Of a stretch of 64,000 bases of DNA, positions 44,774 through 53,230 are shown piece after piece. Source of the stretch: Hyphomicrobiaceae bacterium (GTDB taxonomy: Bacteria; Pseudomonadota; Alphaproteobacteria; Rhizobiales; Hyphomicrobiaceae); NCBI GenBank assembly GCA_041397645.1, contig JAWKWE010000005.1, forward strand, positions 396,288 to 460,287. Direction: 5' to 3'. Position numbers and translations under genes: made by a program. Below the pieces are notes generated by a model, which saw only the letters and a list, made by a program, of their open reading frames with translations, searched no databases and was not told the DNA's origin. The stretch's first letter is position 1. Each line of letters begins with the position of its first letter.

Positions 44774-45084
44774 TGAGCGCCTTCGCCGCCGCCGTTGGCG
44801 CGCTCTTCGCGGATCCGAACATCGGCAGGGATGCGGTCTACACGCCCGAGGGCGGCGCGCCCGTTATGGTGCGCGTCGTCGCCCGGCGCGCAGATGCTGT
44901 CTCCGACTTCGGCGATGCGAGGATCTGGTCCGAGACCACACGGATCGACCTGCGCGTTGCCGAGGCGGCGAACCCGCGCCCCGGCGACCGGATCGAGATC
45001 GAAGGCGACGCCTTCCTCATACAGGGCGAGCCTGTCCGCGACCGTGAACGGCTGGTCTGGACCGTGGATCTGAGGCCCGCGTGA
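44773..45084 (+). CDS. Head-tail joining protein
   Basis: 103-aa head completion protein (gpFII-like family). AVGALFADPNIGRDAVYTPE opens the protein, and the C-terminus has GDRIEIEGDAFLIQGEPVRD. It lies in the expected place between capsid and tail genes and overlaps the next start by four bases. Confidence 0.8.
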   Translation: MSAFAAAVGALFADPNIGRDAVYTPEGGAPVMVRVVARRADAVSDFGDARIWSETTRIDLRVAEAANPRPGDRIEIEGDAFLIQGEPVRDRERLVWTVDLRPA

Positions 45085-45710
45085 AACTGAAGCTCGACAT
45101 CGATCCCGACATTGTCGCGATGATGCAGGCCGAGGTGGCGGCGGGCGAACGCGCCGTGACCGCTGCCATGCGCGAGGCCGGGACCGGGCTGAAGGCCGCG
45201 TGGCGCTTGCAGGTCACCGGCGCAGGGCTCGGCGCACGGCTCGCCAACACGATCCGCAGCCAGACGTTTCCTAAGTCGGGCGAGAGCCTCGACGCCGCCG
45301 CGCTCGTCTGGTCCCAGGCCCCGGTCATCGTCGGCGCACATGATACCGGCCCGCTGATCCGTTCCAAGGATGGGTTCTGGCTCGCCATCCCGCTGCCCGC
45401 CGCAGGCAAATCCCTGCGCGGCGGCCGGATTACGCCCGGCGAATGGGAACGACGACGCGGGCTGCGCCTGCGCTTCGTCTATCGCCGCACCGGCCCGAGC
45501 CTGCTGGTGGCGGAGGGACGGCTGAACACGAAGGGCCAGGCGGTCGAGTCGCGCTCGAAGACCGGGCGTGGCAAGGTGACCGCGCCGATCTTCCTGCTGG
45601 TGCCGCAGGTCAAGCTGCCGAAGCGGCTGGACCTGGTAAGGGATGCCGACAGGGTGTTGGACAGCGTACCGGATCTGATCGTGGCGAACTGGTTGGAGGA
45701 CAGGATCTGA
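45081..45710 (+). CDS. DUF6441 family head-tail/minor tail protein
   Basis: 209-aa protein starting at a GTG that overlaps the previous TGA. N-terminal coiled helix (IVAMMQAEVAAGERAVTAAM), then TIRSQTFPKSGESLDAAALV and IFLLVPQVKLPKRLDLVRDA. It matches the DUF6441 family located between head-joining and tail-terminator genes. Probably a neck or tail-completion component. Confidence 0.75.
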   Translation: MKLKLDIDPDIVAMMQAEVAAGERAVTAAMREAGTGLKAAWRLQVTGAGLGARLANTIRSQTFPKSGESLDAAALVWSQAPVIVGAHDTGPLIRSKDGFWLAIPLPAAGKSLRGGRITPGEWERRRGLRLRFVYRRTGPSLLVAEGRLNTKGQAVESRSKTGRGKVTAPIFLLVPQVKLPKRLDLVRDADRVLDSVPDLIVANWLEDRI

Positions 45711-45759
45711 TGTCTGCCGTGCCGACAAAGCCGCCGTTTGCTGCAACTGCAAGTGCAGC

Positions 45760-46716
45760 TTGAACGCCTTTCCGGATTGGAAACCGGGTGGCAGTGCGGA
45801 AACCAGTATTCGCTCGACACAGAAAGCTGCGTATAAGGGCGGCACTTCAAGGAATCTCTACAGGGAAGACGGTATGGGCGGCATTGCCTTCGAATTCGAT
45901 CCCAAGGAAGGCTTGGGTGGAGGCTTCCTCACACCGGTCTACTTCGACAACGAGGTGCTGGTGAAGCACCTTTACAGCCCAACAATCGCGGTAGAATTCG
46001 CTAGCGAAACCTATGGCACCGTTTACTGGCCTGAACGCTATATGTCTTTCGGCATCAACCCGAAGGGTGCAGTCATCGCATGGCTGGGAGACTTGAAGGA
46101 GCTACCTGTCGCGGAGCAACACCACTGGCGCGAGCACAACATTCCCGCTCAGAACGACATGAGGTCTGAGTTTTTTGACGCTCAAATCAACGCGCAGTTC
46201 ACTGAGCCTCCTGTGGGCATCCAAGTCATCAATGCCTTGGAGGAATGGACTACCGCCTTCGCCCGCAAGAACGGAATAGAGCTCTACAAGCCGAAGGCGT
46301 TTAAGGACCGCATCGAAGCCGTAAGACGCTACCGCCGCATCATTATCAAGTCCGAGGACGACTTCATTCGCTTTGTCAGCGAATTGAACGAGATCATCAA
46401 CGAGAACGTCAACAATGATCAGATTCGAAAATTCCTGAAATCGAACAACGTTACACCCAAAGACGGATTCAAGGGCAACAAGCTGCTAGAGATGACTTAT
46501 CGGGACGTACTCGGCGACACAACGAACCTCATCGCGCCATTCTTCTGGCTCTATGATTTGCGTCTGTGGGCAGACCACGACATGGGCGACGACAAGCTCA
46601 AGGACGTCGCAGCGAAACTCGGCATTGCAGACCTGAAGGACTTTGAATCGATCTTCACCAAATTGCTTGAACACCTCCGAGACACCTTGGCCGCGCTGAA
46701 AGCCGCCTATGGTTGA
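45760..46716 (+). CDS. A/T-rich cargo (moron) gene of unknown function
   Basis: 318-aa protein inserted in the head-tail operon, with codons visibly richer in A and T than either side. It has no transmembrane segment. Notable stretches are AFEFDPKEGLGGGFLTPVYF, VYWPERYMSFGINPKGAVIA, WLGDLKELPVAEQHHWREHN, and a helical C-terminus ending LLEHLRDTLAALKAAYG. TTG at 45760 or ATG at 45874 (with AGGGA upstream) may start it. The middle resembles part of larger uncharacterised defence-like proteins, from memory only. Confidence 0.72.
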   Translation: MNAFPDWKPGGSAETSIRSTQKAAYKGGTSRNLYREDGMGGIAFEFDPKEGLGGGFLTPVYFDNEVLVKHLYSPTIAVEFASETYGTVYWPERYMSFGINPKGAVIAWLGDLKELPVAEQHHWREHNIPAQNDMRSEFFDAQINAQFTEPPVGIQVINALEEWTTAFARKNGIELYKPKAFKDRIEAVRRYRRIIIKSEDDFIRFVSELNEIINENVNNDQIRKFLKSNNVTPKDGFKGNKLLEMTYRDVLGDTTNLIAPFFWLYDLRLWADHDMGDDKLKDVAAKLGIADLKDFESIFTKLLEHLRDTLAALKAAYG

Positions 46717-46826
46717 TTGAGTAAGCTTGAATGTCCTCTTTTGGTAAAGTGATTTTACATAGACACGTTCGCTGCGTCCAATCCGACTGTCAGTAATGGG
46801 CTCCATTCGCCCAATTCGAGCATGAT

Positions 46827-47246
46827 ATGCCCACCCGTCGCGAAACAATCCTCGCCGCGCTGCACGCGCGGCTCTTGTCGCTACCCGCGACCGCTCTGCG
46901 CGGTGAAGTGCTGCCTGAGCGTGTGCCGTCCGAGGGCCTGCTGATCCTGCGCGACGGCGAGCCGGGTGCGCCCGAGGTCACGCTGTCGCCCCTGCGCTAT
47001 CACTACCAGCACCGCGCCGAGATAGAGGCGGTGGTCCAAGGCGCCGACCGTGACGCTGCCTTCGACACGCTGACCGCCGGCATCGGTTTGGCGCTAGCCG
47101 CCGACCGAACGCTGGGCGGCCTCTGCGATTGGGTCGAGGCGGAAGCTCCACGGCCCATCGATCTGTTGGTCGAGGGCGCGGCCAGCCTGAAGGCCGCCGT
47201 GATCCCGGTGGTGTTGCACTATTCCACGGCCGATCCGCTGGCCTGA
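46827..47246 (+). CDS. Tail terminator-like minor tail protein
   Basis: 139-aa protein (TRRETILAALHARLLSLPAT, LLILRDGEPGAPEVTLSPLR, YHYQHRAEIEAVV) that matches a family often mislabelled acyl-CoA transferase in Rhodobacterales prophages. Its size and place before the tube gene suggest a gpU-like tail terminator. It follows the cargo gene by 110 A/T-rich bases with no other gene. Confidence 0.72.
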   Translation: MPTRRETILAALHARLLSLPATALRGEVLPERVPSEGLLILRDGEPGAPEVTLSPLRYHYQHRAEIEAVVQGADRDAAFDTLTAGIGLALAADRTLGGLCDWVEAEAPRPIDLLVEGAASLKAAVIPVVLHYSTADPLA

Positions 47247-47270
47247 CCCCGACAATCCGAGGAGAACACC

Positions 47271-48212
47271 ATGGCACGAGCCCAAGGGGCGCGGGCGCTG
47301 ATGGCGCTTGCGTTCGAGACGACCTATGGAACGCCGCCCGCCAGCGGCTTCACCCGCATGCCCTTCGCCAGCACGTCGCTCGGTGCGGAGCAGCCGCTGC
47401 TGAACTCGGAGCTTTTGGGGTACGGCCGCGATCCGCTGGCACCGATCAAGGACGCGGTGACCGCCGACGGCGATGTCGTGGTGCCGCTCGACGCCGAGGC
47501 CTTCGGCTTCTGGCTGAAGGCGGCCTTCGGCGCTCCCACGACCACGGGCATCGAGGCCCCGTACAGCCACGAGTTCCAATCGGGGTCCTGGACGCTGCCC
47601 AGCATGTCGATCGAGACCGGCATGCCCGAGGTGCCGCGCTACGCGATGTATTCCGGCTGCGTGCTCGACCAGATCACCTGGCAGATGCAGCGCTCGGGCC
47701 TGCTGACCGCCACCGCGCGGCTGGTAGCTCAGGGCGAGACGGTGGGGACCACGAGCGGCGCCGGAACGCCCGCTGCGCTGGAGCTGAAGCGCTTCGGCCA
47801 TTTCAACGGGGCGATCACGCGCAATGGGACGGCGCTCGGCAATGTGGTCTCGGCCGAGATCACCTACGCCAACAACCTCGACCGGATCGAGACGATCCGC
47901 TCGGACGGCCGTATCGACGGCGCGGACCCGTCCATCGCCGCGCTGACCGGCCGGATCGAGGTGCGCTTCGCCGACCAGACGCTGGTGACGCAGGCGATCA
48001 ACGGCGAGGCCTGCGAGATGGAATTCGCCTACGGGCTGCCGTCGGGCGAGAGCTTCACCTTCACGGTGCACGCCGTCTACCTGCCGCGCCCGCGGATCGA
48101 GATTTCCGGGCCGCAGGGCGTGCAGGCGACATTCGACTGGCAGGCCGCCCGCGACAGCGTCGTTGGCCGGATGTGCACCGCCACCCTCGTGAACGATGTG
48201 GAGACGTATTGA
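47271..48212 (+). CDS. Phage tail tube protein
   Basis: 313-aa tail tube protein. N-terminal AQGARALMALAFETTYGTPP and central GFWLKAAFGAPTTTG and ITWQMQRSGLLTATARL are typical of siphophage tube subunits; the C-terminal third (IEISGPQGVQATFDWQAARD) is an appended domain. AGGAG lies ahead of the ATG at 47271. The stop overlaps the assembly chaperone start (TGATG). Confidence 0.88.
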   Translation: MARAQGARALMALAFETTYGTPPASGFTRMPFASTSLGAEQPLLNSELLGYGRDPLAPIKDAVTADGDVVVPLDAEAFGFWLKAAFGAPTTTGIEAPYSHEFQSGSWTLPSMSIETGMPEVPRYAMYSGCVLDQITWQMQRSGLLTATARLVAQGETVGTTSGAGTPAALELKRFGHFNGAITRNGTALGNVVSAEITYANNLDRIETIRSDGRIDGADPSIAALTGRIEVRFADQTLVTQAINGEACEMEFAYGLPSGESFTFTVHAVYLPRPRIEISGPQGVQATFDWQAARDSVVGRMCTATLVNDVETY

Positions 48213-48649
48213 TGCTGACGCTCGACCTGACAAACTCGCCCCGCTGGCATGACCTCGCCCCCGGCGTGCGAGTGCAGCTGCGCCCGCTGACGACCGCCCT
48301 GATGGTGGCGACGCGCAGCGATCCCGCCGTCGAGGCAGTTCCGGAGGAGGCCTCGGACGAGGAGCGCGCCGTCGCCTTCGCCAAGGCGCTGGCGCGCCGG
48401 GCCGTGCTCGCCTGGGACGGCATCGGCGACGCCGACGGCAACCCCATCGACCCGGGCCCCGAGGCCATTGACGCTCTGCTCGATGTCTGGCCGATCTTCG
48501 AAGCCTTCCAGCTGACCTACGTCTCGAAGGGCCTGCTGCTGGAGCAGGAAAAAAACGCCTCCGCGCTCTCGCCGACTGGTCCTTCGGCGGGGGCGACCGG
48601 TACTGCGAAGCCTGCGCGAAAGCCTGCCCGGACTGCCCGGCGCGGCTGA
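48212..48649 (+). CDS. Tail assembly chaperone, gpG-like
   Basis: 145-aa zero-frame product in the position of lambda gene G, between the tube and tape measure genes. MLTLDLTNSPRWHDLAPGVR and FEAFQLTYVSKGLLLEQEKN mark the conserved part. After the slippery run it continues into a Ser/Ala/Thr/Pro-rich tail. gpG coats the tape measure protein during tail assembly. A -1 shift at 48550-48556 gives the longer gpGT form. Confidence 0.85.
   Translation: MLTLDLTNSPRWHDLAPGVRVQLRPLTTALMVATRSDPAVEAVPEEASDEERAVAFAKALARRAVLAWDGIGDADGNPIDPGPEAIDALLDVWPIFEAFQLTYVSKGLLLEQEKNASALSPTGPSAGATGTAKPARKPARTARRG
48550..48556 (+). promoter_or_regulatory. Slippery heptamer A-AAA-AAC for -1 frameshifting
   Basis: In the zero frame the codons are GAA AAA AAC, the canonical X-XXY-YYZ arrangement. 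The -1 frame is then open to 48876. A GCCGA/TCGGC hairpin (48571-48588) lies 14 bases downstream, further than the usual 5-9, so its role is uncertain. Confidence 0.8.
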
Positions 48650-48876
48650 ACCGGCCGCTCACCCATGAAGGCTGGCAGGTCTGGGACCTGGTCGGTCGGC
48701 TCGGCGGCCAGCTGCGTGTCCTGCCCGGCGCGGTGATCGGCTGGGACATGTCGGCGGCGCTGGCGCTCGGTGACGCCCTCTGCGTGCCGCCGCTCGCCAT
48801 GGCCGAACTGCTGCCCGTCATCGAGGCGGTGATGGTCGCCAAACTCAACGAACAGATGGAACGCCCCGATGGCTGA
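48557..48876 (+). CDS. Frameshift extension giving gpGT-like tail assembly chaperone
   Basis: The -1 frame reads RLRALADWSFGGGDRYCEAC, then four cysteines in CEACAKACPDC, NRPLTHEGWQVWDLVGRLGG and a helical end LLPVIEAVMVAKLNEQMERP. It has no start codon of its own near its beginning, so it is best read as the T part of a 221-aa G-T fusion. The cysteine cluster probably binds zinc. It overlaps the tape measure start by eight bases. Confidence 0.78.
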
Positions 48877-51283
48877 AAAACGCGTCAGCGTCCGCCTTGC
48901 GGCGGTCGGTGGTCGGCAGGTACGCGCCGAACTGGAAGGCGTGGGCGAGGCCGGGTCGCGCGGCTTCGGACGGCTGAGCCGGGAGATGGAAGCCGCGAAC
49001 GCCCGGCTCGCGGCCTTCTCGCGGCGGGTGCGGGTCGCGGCTGCCGCTGCCGTGGCCGCCGCAGCCGCTGCTGGCGTGGCGATGATCCGGTCCAGCCTGC
49101 AGACGGTCGATGCGCAGGCGAAGCTGGCGCAGTCGCTCGGCACCACCGTCGCCTCGATCCAGACGCTGGAGCGCGCGGGCGATCTGGCGGGCGTCTCCAT
49201 GTCCGGCATCGAGCAGGCCACCAAGGATCTGACGCGCCGTCTCAGTCAGGCGGCCGCCGGGACCGGCCCTGCTGCCGACGCGCTCGACCGGCTGGGGCTT
49301 TCAGCAAATGAGCTGATCGCCTTGCCGCTGGACCAGCGCGTGGGCGCGATCAACGCGGCGATCGAGAGCTTCGTGCCTGCCGCCGAGCGCGCGGCGGTCG
49401 CGGGCCAGCTCTTCGGCGAGGAAGGCTCCATCGCGATGAGCCGGATCGACACCGCGACGCTGCGCCAGGCGACGGAGGACGTGCGCGCTTTCGGGGTTGT
49501 CGTCTCCGAGCAGGACGCCGACCAGATCGAGCGGACGAACGACGCCATCTCGCGGCTCGGGTTGGTCTGGCGCGGGCTCTCGAACCAGTTGGCGGTCGCA
49601 GCGGCACCTGCGCTGGAAGCCGTCGCCGATGCCATGGCGGCGGTGGCCAGCCGCACCGGGCCGCTCGGCATCGCGATCCGCGGTCTCTTGGACAACATCG
49701 GCCGCCTGACCACCTATGCCGCCACCTTCGCGGCGTTCCTCGCGGGACGTTGGGTCGCCGGCATGGCGGCTGCGGCGCTCTCGGTCCGGGGCCTCGCCAC
49801 GGCGCTCGTTGTCCTGCGCGGGGCGCTGATCCGCACCGGCATCGGCGCGCTGATCGTCGGCGCGGGCGAGCTCGTCTACCAGTTCACCCGGCTCGTCTCC
49901 GGCGCGGGCGGCTTCGGCGAGGCCATGTCCCTCCTGAAAGACCTCGCAGTCGAGGTCTGGGAGCGCATCAAGACGGGCGCCGCAGCGGCGGGTGCCGCCG
50001 CCACGGCGATGTTCTTCGACCTGAAGGCGGATGCCGCATCGGGCATGCAGAGCGCCATCGAGAGCGTGGTGGGCTTCGGCAACACGGCCGCGAACACCTT
50101 CGAAGGCGCCTACGAGGCGATCAAGGCGATCTGGGGCCTGCTGCCCGCCGCCATCGGCGATCTCGCGTTCCAGGCGGCCAACAGCCTGGTCGATGGCGTC
50201 GAGGCGATGCTGAACGGGGTGGTCTCGCGGATCAACGGCTTTATCGGCGGCATCAACCAGGGGCTCGAAGCGCTCGGGTCGGAGCGGCGCATATCGCTGG
50301 TTCCGGACCTCGACCTCGGCGAGATCGAGAACCGCTTCGAGGGAGCGGCGACTGCCGCAACCACGGCAGCTCAGGCGGCCTTCGATCGGGCCTTCGAGGA
50401 CAATCCGCTCTCCGCGCCCGATCTCGGTCTGACCGAGGCGGCGGACAGGGCGCTCGAGTCCGCCAACCTCTACCGTGGCGCGGCGCGCGATCTGGCCGAG
50501 GGGGCCCGTGCGCCCCTCGAAAGCTGGCAGGCTCTGCGTGACGCGGTGCGCGGCACCGACGAGGCCAGTGCCGATGCGCTGACCGAGGCCACTGGCGCTG
50601 CCGAGCGGCTGGAGACCGCACTTGGCGATGCAGGTCGCGCAGCGACAGGTGCAGGCGCGGCGGCCGGGGCTGCTGCTGCGGCAGCAGAGCCCGCGACCGA
50701 AGCTGCCGTCACCGGCTGGCGGGCGGTCACGGCGGCGCTGTCCGACTACGCCAGCAGGGCGCGCGATATCGGCGGCGACATCGGCCAGAGCCTCGTCGGG
50801 GCTTTCCAGTCGGCCGAGAACGCGGTGGGCCAGTTCGTACGGACCGGCAAGCTGAACTTCCGCGACCTCGTCACGTCGCTGCTGGCCGATCTTGCCCAGC
50901 TCGCGGCGCGGCGGTTCATCCTCGGGCCAATCGCCAATGCGCTCTCCGGCGTCTTCTCCGGCGCGGGCGGGATTTTCGCCAACATCCTGCATGCGGGTGG
51001 GATCGTCGGGGCCGCGGGGCCCTCGCGCATGGTGCCCGCCATGGCTTTCGCTGCCGCGCCGCGAATGCATTCCGGCGGGATGGCGGGGCTACGCCATGAC
51101 GAGGTGCCCGCGATCCTGCAGCGCGGCGAGCGGGTGCTGTCGCGGCGCGAGGCGCAGAGCTACGGCGCGGATGGGGTCAACGTCACCATCATGGCGCGAG
51201 ACGCCGAAAGCTTTCGGCAGTCCCGCACCCAGGTCGCAGCCGACATCGCCCGCGCCGTGTCACTCGGGCGGAGGGGTATGTGA
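48869..51283 (+). CDS. Tail tape measure protein
   Basis: 804-aa Ala-rich tape measure protein that sets tail length and reaches the cell at DNA ejection. Residues 30-330 contain the tape measure core (QLGTT-like SLGTTVASIQTLERAGDLAG, AGQLFGEEGSIAMSRIDTAT). A hydrophobic stretch around 270-330 is followed by long helical Ala/Glu segments. The C-terminus (IFANILHAGGIVGAAGPSRM, EVPAILQRGERVLSRREAQS) is the lambda-family ending. Confidence 0.93.
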   Translation: MAEKRVSVRLAAVGGRQVRAELEGVGEAGSRGFGRLSREMEAANARLAAFSRRVRVAAAAAVAAAAAAGVAMIRSSLQTVDAQAKLAQSLGTTVASIQTLERAGDLAGVSMSGIEQATKDLTRRLSQAAAGTGPAADALDRLGLSANELIALPLDQRVGAINAAIESFVPAAERAAVAGQLFGEEGSIAMSRIDTATLRQATEDVRAFGVVVSEQDADQIERTNDAISRLGLVWRGLSNQLAVAAAPALEAVADAMAAVASRTGPLGIAIRGLLDNIGRLTTYAATFAAFLAGRWVAGMAAAALSVRGLATALVVLRGALIRTGIGALIVGAGELVYQFTRLVSGAGGFGEAMSLLKDLAVEVWERIKTGAAAAGAAATAMFFDLKADAASGMQSAIESVVGFGNTAANTFEGAYEAIKAIWGLLPAAIGDLAFQAANSLVDGVEAMLNGVVSRINGFIGGINQGLEALGSERRISLVPDLDLGEIENRFEGAATAATTAAQAAFDRAFEDNPLSAPDLGLTEAADRALESANLYRGAARDLAEGARAPLESWQALRDAVRGTDEASADALTEATGAAERLETALGDAGRAATGAGAAAGAAAAAAEPATEAAVTGWRAVTAALSDYASRARDIGGDIGQSLVGAFQSAENAVGQFVRTGKLNFRDLVTSLLADLAQLAARRFILGPIANALSGVFSGAGGIFANILHAGGIVGAAGPSRMVPAMAFAAAPRMHSGGMAGLRHDEVPAILQRGERVLSRREAQSYGADGVNVTIMARDAESFRQSRTQVAADIARAVSLGRRGM

Positions 51284-51909
51284 TGGCGTTCCACGAGGTC
51301 CGCTTCCCAGACAATATCAGCCGCGGCGCGCGGGGCGGGCCGGAGCGGCGCACGCAGATCGTCGAGCTCGCCTCTGGCGACGAGGAGCGCAACGCCAGCT
51401 GGGCCAACTCGCGCCGCCGCTACGATGTCGCCTACGGCATCCGCCGCGCTGACGATCTCGCCGCCGTTGTCGCCTTCTTCGAGGCGCGGAACGGCCGCCT
51501 GCATGGCTTCCGCTTCAAGGATTGGGGCGACCACAAGTCCTGCCTGCCTTCGGGCACGCCGTCGCCCACCGATCAGGTGATCGGTACCGGCGATGACACG
51601 ACAACCGCCTTCCAGCTGGTGAAGCGCTACGCCTCGGGCGCGCAGTCCTGGACACGCGCCATCGCCAAGCCAGTGACCGGAACCGTGCGCATCGCGCTGG
51701 CCGGCGTCGAGCAGCCCTCCGGCTGGTCCGTCGACACGACGACTGGCGTCGTGACCTTAGACACCGCGCCCGCTGCGGGCGTCGCCATCACCGCCGGCTT
51801 CGAGTTCGACGTGCCAGTGCGCTTCGACACCGAAGCGCTCGACGTGACGCTCGACCTCGAGCGGCTCGGCTCGATCACCTCCATCCCGCTGCTGGAACTG
51901 CGCCGATGA
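51283..51909 (+). CDS. DUF2460 distal tail protein (GTA orfg12-like)
   Basis: 208-aa distal tail protein of the TIGR02217/DUF2460 family, like orfg12 of the Rhodobacter gene transfer agent. FHEVRFPDNISRGARGGPER, YGIRRADDLAAVVAFFEARN and HGFRFKDWGDHKS are diagnostic. It starts at the ATG that shares a base with the tape measure stop and overlaps DUF2163 by four bases. It should form the ring linking tube and tip. Confidence 0.92.
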   Translation: MAFHEVRFPDNISRGARGGPERRTQIVELASGDEERNASWANSRRRYDVAYGIRRADDLAAVVAFFEARNGRLHGFRFKDWGDHKSCLPSGTPSPTDQVIGTGDDTTTAFQLVKRYASGAQSWTRAIAKPVTGTVRIALAGVEQPSGWSVDTTTGVVTLDTAPAAGVAITAGFEFDVPVRFDTEALDVTLDLERLGSITSIPLLELRR

Positions 51910-52790
51910 AGACCCTCGACCCCGCCCTGCAGGCCCATTTCGACGAGGGCACGACGACGCTCGCCTGGTGCTGGCGGATCGCCCGCGCCGATGGCGTCAC
52001 CTTCGGCTTCACCGATCACGACCGGACGCTGAGCTTCGACGAGACCGACTTCGAGCCCGAGAGCGGGCTCACCGCGTCCGAGGTGCGCTCGGGCTCGGAC
52101 CTCTCGGTCGATGCGCAGGACGCAGAGGGCGTGCTGACCTCGGACCGCATCACCGAGACCGACATCCTCGATGGGCGCTGGGACAACGCGGAGGTGGAGG
52201 TCTGGCGTGTGAACTGGGCCAACACCGGCCAGCGCGTGCTGATGCGGCGCGGGGCGATAGGCCAGATCCGGCGTGGGCGGCTCGCCTTCGTCGCGGAGGT
52301 CCGCTCGCTCGCGCATGTGCTGGGCCAGACAGTCGGGCGGACCTTCCAGGCGACCTGCGATGCCGCGCTCGGGGACGCCCGCTGCGGCGTCGACCTGGAG
52401 GATTCCGCCTACAAGGGCACGGGCGCCGTCATCGATCTCCTGCGCGACAGGGCCTTCACCGCCTCGGGGCTCGGCGGGTTCGCTTCCGGCTGGTTCACCT
52501 TCGGCACCATCGAATGGACGAGCGACGCGAATGCGGGGCGTCGCGCGGAAGTGCTGGGCCATGACGTGACGGACGGCGTCGCGATCCTGACCCTGCTCGA
52601 GGCGCCGGTGCGGTCCATCGCCGAGGGCGATGCCTTCACCATCCGCGCGGGCTGCGACAAGCGCATGGAGACCTGCGGGGCGAAGTTCGCCAATACCGTC
52701 AACTTCCGGGGTTTCCCGCACATCCCGGGCCAGGATGCCGTACTGCGATACGCCACGAAGGACGGCGGGCACGAGGGGTCGGTGCTGTGA
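51906..52790 (+). CDS. DUF2163 tail hub protein (GTA orfg13-like)
   Basis: 294-aa TIGR02218/DUF2163 family protein. TLAWCWRIARADGVTFGFTD, HDRTLSFDETDFEPESGLTA and the C-terminal CDKRMETCGAKFANTVNFRG are typical. The cysteines near the end may bind an iron-sulphur cluster as in GTA hubs. It is coupled by four-base overlaps on both sides. Confidence 0.92.
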   Translation: MKTLDPALQAHFDEGTTTLAWCWRIARADGVTFGFTDHDRTLSFDETDFEPESGLTASEVRSGSDLSVDAQDAEGVLTSDRITETDILDGRWDNAEVEVWRVNWANTGQRVLMRRGAIGQIRRGRLAFVAEVRSLAHVLGQTVGRTFQATCDAALGDARCGVDLEDSAYKGTGAVIDLLRDRAFTASGLGGFASGWFTFGTIEWTSDANAGRRAEVLGHDVTDGVAILTLLEAPVRSIAEGDAFTIRAGCDKRMETCGAKFANTVNFRGFPHIPGQDAVLRYATKDGGHEGSVL

Positions 52791-53221
52791 ACGCCGCTGA
52801 TCCCCAGCACGTCATCACCATTGCGCGGTCCTGGCTCGGAACGCCGTATCATGATCAGGCCAGCCTGCGCGGTGTCGGCTGCGATTGCCTCGGGCTGGCG
52901 CGGGGCGTCTGGCGCGAGGTCGTCGGCCCCGAGCCGTTCCCGATCCCGCCCTACAGTCGGGACTGGGGCGAAACCGGCCCGCGCGAGGTGCTGGCCGAGG
53001 GCGCGCGGGGCATGATGACTGAGATTGCCCCGTGTGAAGCCGGACCCGGCGCGCTGGTCCTCTTCCGTATGAAGCCCCGCGCCATCGCCAAGCATGTCGG
53101 GATTCTGACCGGCCCCGACAGCTTCCTCCACGCTTACGAGCGGCTCGGCGTGATCGAGGAACCGCTCACGCAATCCTGGCGACGGCGCATCGCCTTCGCC
53201 TTCCTGTTCCCGCAACGCTGA
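52787..53221 (+). CDS. NlpC/P60 tail peptidase (GTA orfg14-like)
   Basis: 144-aa cell-wall peptidase at the tail tip, TIGR02219 family. Catalytic Cys34 lies in VGCDCLGLARG, the histidine in AKHVGIL, with a downstream acidic or polar residue. It starts at a GTG overlapping the previous stop. It should cut peptidoglycan peptides during DNA entry. Confidence 0.9.
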   Translation: MNAADPQHVITIARSWLGTPYHDQASLRGVGCDCLGLARGVWREVVGPEPFPIPPYSRDWGETGPREVLAEGARGMMTEIAPCEAGPGALVLFRMKPRAIAKHVGILTGPDSFLHAYERLGVIEEPLTQSWRRRIAFAFLFPQR

Positions 53222-53230
53222 GACCCCGAC

